From DASRDU01 sp035560235 (GTDB lineage: Bacteria; Acidobacteriota; Blastocatellia; RBC074): DNA of 64,000 nt. The stretch is taken from positions 1 to 64,000 of the forward strand of contig DATMAG010000003.1 of the NCBI GenBank assembly GCA_035560235.1, written 5' to 3'. Below the pieces are notes generated by a model that saw only the letters and a list, made by a program, of their open reading frames with translations, ran no database searches and was not told the origin of the DNA. Made by a program: the position numbers and the translations under genes. Position 1 is the first letter of the stretch; each line of letters starts with the position of its first letter. This document shows positions 59,279-64,000 of the stretch, piece after piece.

Positions 59279-59818
59279 AATCAGTCTCCTGCTTTAACTG
59301 TAAAGAATCATCCACTGCCGCCTTCAGAATCGGGCCGGACGCGGCTGTCCGCGAACCCTGAATTGTCAGCACACGCCCACTGCCATCTGTGAAGTGCCAG
59401 GGCAGAAGCCTTCACTCCGGGATGAATCCGCCTGTCCGAGCCAGGACAGGATTCCCGAACAGGAGCAGGACAGCCTGCACCTGCCGGATGTGCAGCCCTC
59501 CACCTGAGCCTGCGGCCTGCGCCAGGCCCACGGGCGGGAACATCGGCCCTGCCACTAATGTTGTTGCTGCCAGACCAGTGATTGTCTTGAATTGCGCCAG
59601 AGATTAGCTGTGCAATGAAATGGTGTCAACGAAAAAACCGGGTGGTGCGCCCCGGAAATCAGTACCGCCAGCGGCCCGGTGCTGATTGTCTGACCGAACT
59701 GCTGCCAGTAAGGAATGCTGTCTGTCCTGAAAGCTGCGGCTGGCGCTTCAGGCTTGAAGCAGGCCCGCAGCCGGTATGGAAATGTCGAATCGGGGCTTCC
59801 ATCCTGGCTGCGACCGAA
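59279..59818. other. 540-bp intergenic region between TPR and kgd genes
   Basis: No gene is supported. It contains a short hairpin cctgtcc/ggacagg (59431-59450). Nearer kgd there is a nested stem-loop: gctgcgg (59733-59739) with ccgcagc (59765-59771), enclosing gcttca/tgaagc. The latter lies about 50 nt beyond the kgd stop and may help end that transcript, though no T-run follows. Confidence 0.4.
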
Positions 59819-62800
59819 TTATTCCAGCGCATCCTTTACGAGCTGCTGCTGTTCAAGCTGGTGAATCGAATACGACCCTGTGGCCGGGCTGGCACTGCGC
59901 GAGCGTCCGGCGTAATCGAGCGACTGTCCTTCACGCAGCACATAGAGCAGGCGCGGGCGAATGTAACTCCAGGCGCCCTGGTTGCGATGCTCTTCCTGAC
60001 ACCAGATGACCTTGTCGGCCTGCGGAAATGAACCCAGCCACTGGCGCACGGTGCGGTGCGGGAACGGATACAACTGCTCGATCCGCATCAGGGCCACGTC
60101 CGTCCGGCCTGTTTCGCTGATCCTTTCCTTCAGATCATAAAAGACCTTGCCGCTGCACAGCACCAGGCGGGTGACGCTGGCCGGGTCGGCCACCGGTTCG
60201 GCAATCGCGGGCTGGAAGCCGCCTGAGGTGAAATCATCAATCGTCGAAACCGCGTGCGGCGAACGCAGCAGACTTTTCGGCGTCATCACGATGAGCGGCT
60301 TGCTTTGCGGCTGCTTCACCTGGCGGCGCAGGAGGTGAAAGTACTGCGCGGGCGTCGTCGGATAACAGACCTGAATGTTGTTGCCGGCGCAGAGCTGCAG
60401 AAAGCGTTCGAGCCGCGCGCTCGAATGCTCCGGCCCCTGACCTTCGTAACCGTGCGGCAGCAGCAGCACCAGGCGCGAGGTCTGCTGCCATTTGTGTTCG
60501 CCCGAGACGATGAACTGATCAATCGCCACCTGCGCGCCATTGGCGAAATCGCCGAACTGAGCCTCCCACAGCACCAGCGAATTTTTCGCCACGACCGAGT
60601 AACCATACTCGAATCCGAGCACTGCCGCCTCCGAGAGCGAACTGTCAAAAACCTGGAACCGCGCGCCGTGGCGTTCAAGCTGTTCGTGCGGCACCCAGGG
60701 CTGACCGGTCCTGGTGTCATAGAGAATCGCGTGCCGCTGGCTGAACGTGCCGCGCCCGCTGTCCTGACCCGATAAACGAATCGAAGTGCCTTCCAGCACG
60801 AGCGACCCGAAAGCCAGCGCCTCGCCAAAGCCCCAGTCAATCGGCGCTTCGCCCGCGCCCATCTTCACGCGGCGGGCCATCTGGCTGACCATCTTCGGAT
60901 TCAGGTTGAACCCCTGCGGGACTTTGCCCAGCGCGTTTGAGATCGTCGTGATCTCATCGCGTGAAATCCCTGTCTCCATCGAGTCTGACCCGTCCGGTTC
61001 CTCGATTGATTCAGGAATCAGGACGAGGGGCGCTTTGCTCGCGGCGACGTTTCTGGCGCGGGCGAGAATCCTTTCGTAATGCTCGACCTGCTCGTGAATC
61101 ATCCGGTCAACTTCTTCGCGCGTCAGCACGCCTTCGCGGATGAGCTGCTGCGAATAGAGTTCGCGCACGCCGGGATGCTCTTTGACGCGCTGATACATAA
61201 GCGGCTGCGTGTAGCTCGGCTCGTCACCTTCGTTATGACCGTGACGGCGGAAGCCGATCAGGTCAATCACCACGTCCTTATGGAAATTCTGCCGGAAGTC
61301 GAGCGCGATCTGAACTATATTGTGCGCGGTTTCAGGATCGTCGCTGTTGACGTGAAAGATCGGCGCCTGCGTCGTCTTCGCCACATCGGTTGAATAAATT
61401 GACGAACGACTTGATTCGGGCGTCGTCGTGAAGCCGATCTGATTGTTGATGACAATGTGAATTGTGCCGCCCGTGCGGTAGCCCTTCAGGTCGGACAGGT
61501 TCAGCGTTTCAGTCACCACGCCCTGACCGGCAAAGGCCGCGTCACCGTGCATCAGCAAAGGCAGCACCAGCTTGCGCGCCTCTTCGCGCGTCACGCCGAT
61601 GGCGTCCTGCTTCGCTCGCGCCATTCCTTCAACGACCGGGTCAACGAATTCCAGATGGCTCGGATTTGAGGCGAGCGTCAGGCCGACTTTGCGGCCCTGC
61701 GTCTCGCGCGAATTGACCGCGCCCTGATGGTATTTCACGTCGCCTTCATCGGCAGGGAAGTTCGGATGCGTCGTGCCCTCGAAGATCGTGAAGATGCGCT
61801 CGGCATAATCACCGAGAATGTTCGAAAGCACTGTCAGCCGTCCGCGATGCGCCATGCCGATCACAATGTCTTCGACACCGTGCCTGACGGCGCCTTCGAT
61901 CAACTGATCGAGCATCGGAATGATTGTGTCATTACCTTCGACCGAGAACCGTTTCTGACCGAGATACTTGGTGTGCAGAAAACGCTCGAACTGTTCCGAA
62001 GCAATCAGCTTTTTGAGAATCTGAAGCTTTGTCTCCTTCGTCAGTTTCGGCGGCGCTGATTCGATGCGTTTGCGAATCCATTCCTTCTGCTCGCTGTCGT
62101 GAATGTGCAGATACTCGGTGCCGACTGTGCCCCAGTAAAAACGGTGGAGCATGTCCAGGATTTCGCGCAGCGTCGCGCGCTCAGTCCCGCCCAGGCCGAA
62201 GGTCATAAACTCACGATCCAGATCCCAGATCGTCAGCCCGTAAGTTTCCAGTTCCAGTTCGGCCTGATCGTAACGTTTCGTCATGCCGAGCGGATCAACT
62301 TCGGCAATCAGGTGACCCACATTGCGATAGGCATTGATGAGTTCAAAAACGTGCGCCTGTTTCTTGATCTCTTCGGCCCGGCGACGATCACCGCCCAGCA
62401 GCGCCGGATTGAGGTCAACCGCCCACCGCAATGGTTTGTAGGGAATGTTGAGTTCAGCAAAAATCTGATCGTAAAAACCGTGTTGCCCGCGCAGCAGTTC
62501 ATCCATGTAGCCGAGAAACGCGCCCGATTCCGCGCCCTGAATGATGCGGTGATCGTAAGTGCTGGTGATCGTCATCACCTTGCTGATGCCAAGCTGCGAC
62601 AGGGCTTCGGGCATCATCGCGCCGTATTCGGGCGGGTATTCAATCGCGCCGGTCGCAATGATCGCGCCCTGGCCGGGCATCAGGCGCGGATTTGAAGCCG
62701 TTGTGCCGAGCGTGCCCGGATTGGTCAGTGAAATCGTCGTCCCCTGAAAGTCAGAAACCTGAAGCCTGCCGTCGCGCGCCTTGATGACGATCTGCTGATA

Positions 62801-63511
62801 AGCGTCCAGAAATTCAGCAAAGGTCATCCGGTCGGCAGCCTTGATGTTTGGCACGAGCAGCGAGCGCGTCCCGTCCTTTTTCGTCACATCAACGGCCACC
62901 CCGAGGTTGACCGTATCGCGTTTGATGCGATATGACACGCCGCCCGACTCTTCGTAACCGTCATTGAGCTGCGGGTATTTTTCGAGCGCTTTGATCATCG
63001 CCCACGCGATGAAATGCGTAAACGAAGCCTTGCCGCGTGAGCTGATGCTGAGAAACTGATTGACGAGGCGGCGGTTTTCATCAAGCACCTTGATCTGAAT
63101 CTGTCGCTGCGAAGTCGCAATCGGCAGCGCCAGGCTGGCCTGCATATTCTCAACGATTTTGAGTGCCGGGCCGCGAATCGGAGTCTTTTCGGGCGACGGG
63201 GTCGCCGCTTCAGCCGCAACCGGCGCGGCTTGTGCGGGCGCTGCCGGAGCAGGCGCGGGCGTTACGGTTCTGGCCGTCGCAGCGCCGTTGGTTGTTGTCG
63301 CAGGCGCAGGCTGCGCGGCCTGTGCAGCTGTCGCCGCGCCGTTGCCGCCGAGTCCGTTGCTGCCATTGATGACCGACTGAAAGTAATCCACCCACTCTTC
63401 ATCAACCGAGCGGGGATTGCTCTGAAACTGGCGCAGCAGTTCGACCACATAGGTCGCATTGGCTCCGAAGTCGTTTTCGATGATGGACGAGATTTCACTT
63501 TCAGGACGCAT
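59819..63511 (-). CDS. kgd: multifunctional 2-oxoglutarate dehydrogenase (E2 catalytic domain fused to E1)
   Basis: 1230 residues from the ATG at 63511 (MRPESEISSIIEND); the frame reaches 63580, and neither start has a clear ribosome site. Residues 1-50 form the E1 N-terminal segment. An Ala/Pro/Thr linker follows (about 50-110). The E2 acyltransferase domain (110-360) has YDHRIIQGAESGAFL with the catalytic His, but no lipoyl domain. The E1 part (from about 400) has GDAAFAGQGVVTETLNLSDL (654) and INNQIGFTT (687) for thiamine diphosphate. This is the OdhA/Kgd layout of Actinobacteria, here in a non-actinobacterial setting. It needs E3 and a lipoylated E2 from elsewhere. Confidence 0.93.
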   Translation of the reverse strand: MRPESEISSIIENDFGANATYVVELLRQFQSNPRSVDEEWVDYFQSVINGSNGLGGNGAATAAQAAQPAPATTTNGAATARTVTPAPAPAAPAQAAPVAAEAATPSPEKTPIRGPALKIVENMQASLALPIATSQRQIQIKVLDENRRLVNQFLSISSRGKASFTHFIAWAMIKALEKYPQLNDGYEESGGVSYRIKRDTVNLGVAVDVTKKDGTRSLLVPNIKAADRMTFAEFLDAYQQIVIKARDGRLQVSDFQGTTISLTNPGTLGTTASNPRLMPGQGAIIATGAIEYPPEYGAMMPEALSQLGISKVMTITSTYDHRIIQGAESGAFLGYMDELLRGQHGFYDQIFAELNIPYKPLRWAVDLNPALLGGDRRRAEEIKKQAHVFELINAYRNVGHLIAEVDPLGMTKRYDQAELELETYGLTIWDLDREFMTFGLGGTERATLREILDMLHRFYWGTVGTEYLHIHDSEQKEWIRKRIESAPPKLTKETKLQILKKLIASEQFERFLHTKYLGQKRFSVEGNDTIIPMLDQLIEGAVRHGVEDIVIGMAHRGRLTVLSNILGDYAERIFTIFEGTTHPNFPADEGDVKYHQGAVNSRETQGRKVGLTLASNPSHLEFVDPVVEGMARAKQDAIGVTREEARKLVLPLLMHGDAAFAGQGVVTETLNLSDLKGYRTGGTIHIVINNQIGFTTTPESSRSSIYSTDVAKTTQAPIFHVNSDDPETAHNIVQIALDFRQNFHKDVVIDLIGFRRHGHNEGDEPSYTQPLMYQRVKEHPGVRELYSQQLIREGVLTREEVDRMIHEQVEHYERILARARNVAASKAPLVLIPESIEEPDGSDSMETGISRDEITTISNALGKVPQGFNLNPKMVSQMARRVKMGAGEAPIDWGFGEALAFGSLVLEGTSIRLSGQDSGRGTFSQRHAILYDTRTGQPWVPHEQLERHGARFQVFDSSLSEAAVLGFEYGYSVVAKNSLVLWEAQFGDFANGAQVAIDQFIVSGEHKWQQTSRLVLLLPHGYEGQGPEHSSARLERFLQLCAGNNIQVCYPTTPAQYFHLLRRQVKQPQSKPLIVMTPKSLLRSPHAVSTIDDFTSGGFQPAIAEPVADPASVTRLVLCSGKVFYDLKERISETGRTDVALMRIEQLYPFPHRTVRQWLGSFPQADKVIWCQEEHRNQGAWSYIRPRLLYVLREGQSLDYAGRSRSASPATGSYSIHQLEQQQLVKDALE

Positions 63512-63725
63512 AAATAATGTCGCAGACCTTTCTGAATGTGGTGATTTCACCGGGGACTTGTCAGATGGGCTATCGTACATCAGTTGAAGCTGCGGTCACA
63601 AAGGATGATTTGATTTTCGGCAGGTGCTGTCATTTCCTGCTGACGATTGTCCAATCATCGGCGCTTTGATTTAGAATGGCCGGGCGTTACTTCGACAAGA
63701 ACGGCTGATTTCCTGACTTCGGCCC

Positions 63726-64000
63726 ATGAATTTCAGAAAAATCACAGTCACTGTCTTCAGTCTCTGGCTCATCGCGCTGAGCGGTTGCAGCGGTCGGCTT
63801 TTCAGAGTCGCGCCGCGCCCGGTCAGCCCGGCGTCTGATCTCTCAGCGACAGCCGCAGCCGACAGTCTTGAAGTCAGCGCTTACGCCTTCACCGACGATG
63901 ACCGCGCCTTTGAGCAGTTTGGCGCGAACCTGCCGCTGGCCGGACTGCTCGCGGTAGATGTAAAACTGCTCAATCACGCTCAGACGCCGCTCAATCCGCG
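63726..64000 (+). CDS. lipoprotein, N-terminal part (runs off the window)
   Basis: The frame is open from ATG 63726 to the window end, 91 codons. The signal peptide VTVFSLWLIALSGCSGRLFR carries the lipobox LSGC, so the mature protein is lipid-anchored. After a Pro/Ser/Ala linker comes LEVSAYAFTDDDRAFEQFGA and LLAVDVKLLNHAQTPLNP, which looks like the start of a beta-rich domain. I do not recognise the family. It reads divergently from kgd with 214 nt between starts. Confidence 0.7.
   Translation, partial: MNFRKITVTVFSLWLIALSGCSGRLFRVAPRPVSPASDLSATAAADSLEVSAYAFTDDDRAFEQFGANLPLAGLLAVDVKLLNHAQTPLNP

Overview
The window looks like a chromosomal segment of an aerobic Gram-negative bacterium. The best guess is the Acidobacteriota, probably Blastocatellia or a relative. 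This is inferred from gene content only: an alternative complex III (ACIII) plus caa3 oxidase operon, a DUF1549/DUF1501 pair, a PilA-type pilin with a sigma-54 promoter, a fused E2-E1 2-oxoglutarate dehydrogenase, an M48 protease with RPTLKRR tail repeats, and a GC-rich genome. No rRNA, tRNA or CRISPR array was recognised.

Left edge (1-1.5 kb): the last codons and right end of an IS3-family element, then an AT-richer orphan gene for a secreted protein. 1.5-15.8 kb: one long minus-strand respiratory operon, read right to left as actA-actB-actC-actD-actE-actF, an unnamed single-span protein, sco, ctaC (CuA plus haem c), ctaD, ctaE, ctaF and ctaB. It encodes quinol oxidation by ACIII, electron transfer through cytochrome c to a caa3 oxidase, and the factors that load copper and modify haem. 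16.2-21.3 kb: RNase HI and DUF2721 genes on minus; on plus, a fused E1 alpha/beta 2-oxoacid dehydrogenase, a small coiled-coil protein, a methyltransferase and a MOSC protein in one run. 21.3-35.4 kb: mostly housekeeping and accessory genes: a family 2 glycosyltransferase, the DUF1549/DUF1501 pair, glycerate kinase, YjjX, M48 protease, DASS transporter, phosphotransferase, MurJ and ArgF.

35.6-44.7 kb is an envelope and surface block: an O-antigen-ligase-like protein with TPRs, two polytopic GT39-like proteins, an isoprenylcysteine-methyltransferase-like protein, a secreted coiled-coil protein and a type IV pilin. 44.8-51.7 kb holds a Tat-exported Gfo/Idh/MocA oxidoreductase, a TlpA-like lipoprotein and a CzcA/CzcB metal efflux pair without an outer-membrane partner. 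52.3-56.3 kb is a plus-strand run: PIG-L deacetylase, AhpD-like protein, a small ORF overlapping a nucleotidyltransferase (toxin-antitoxin-like), and an M28 peptidase. 56.4-63.5 kb, on minus, holds an ATP sulfurylase/APS kinase fusion, a TPR protein and the multifunctional 2-oxoglutarate dehydrogenase. The window ends inside a plus-strand lipoprotein gene.

Beyond the genes, short-period tandem repeats recur. Heptamers of the form ATTYnnn lie at four places (one inside a coding sequence), a 9-nt-period hairpin lies between two convergent genes, and decamers built on CATTCGTG occur at two places. Together with the pilin sigma-54 promoter, the act-linked 153-aa protein and the nucleotidyltransferase pair, these are the most interesting items.
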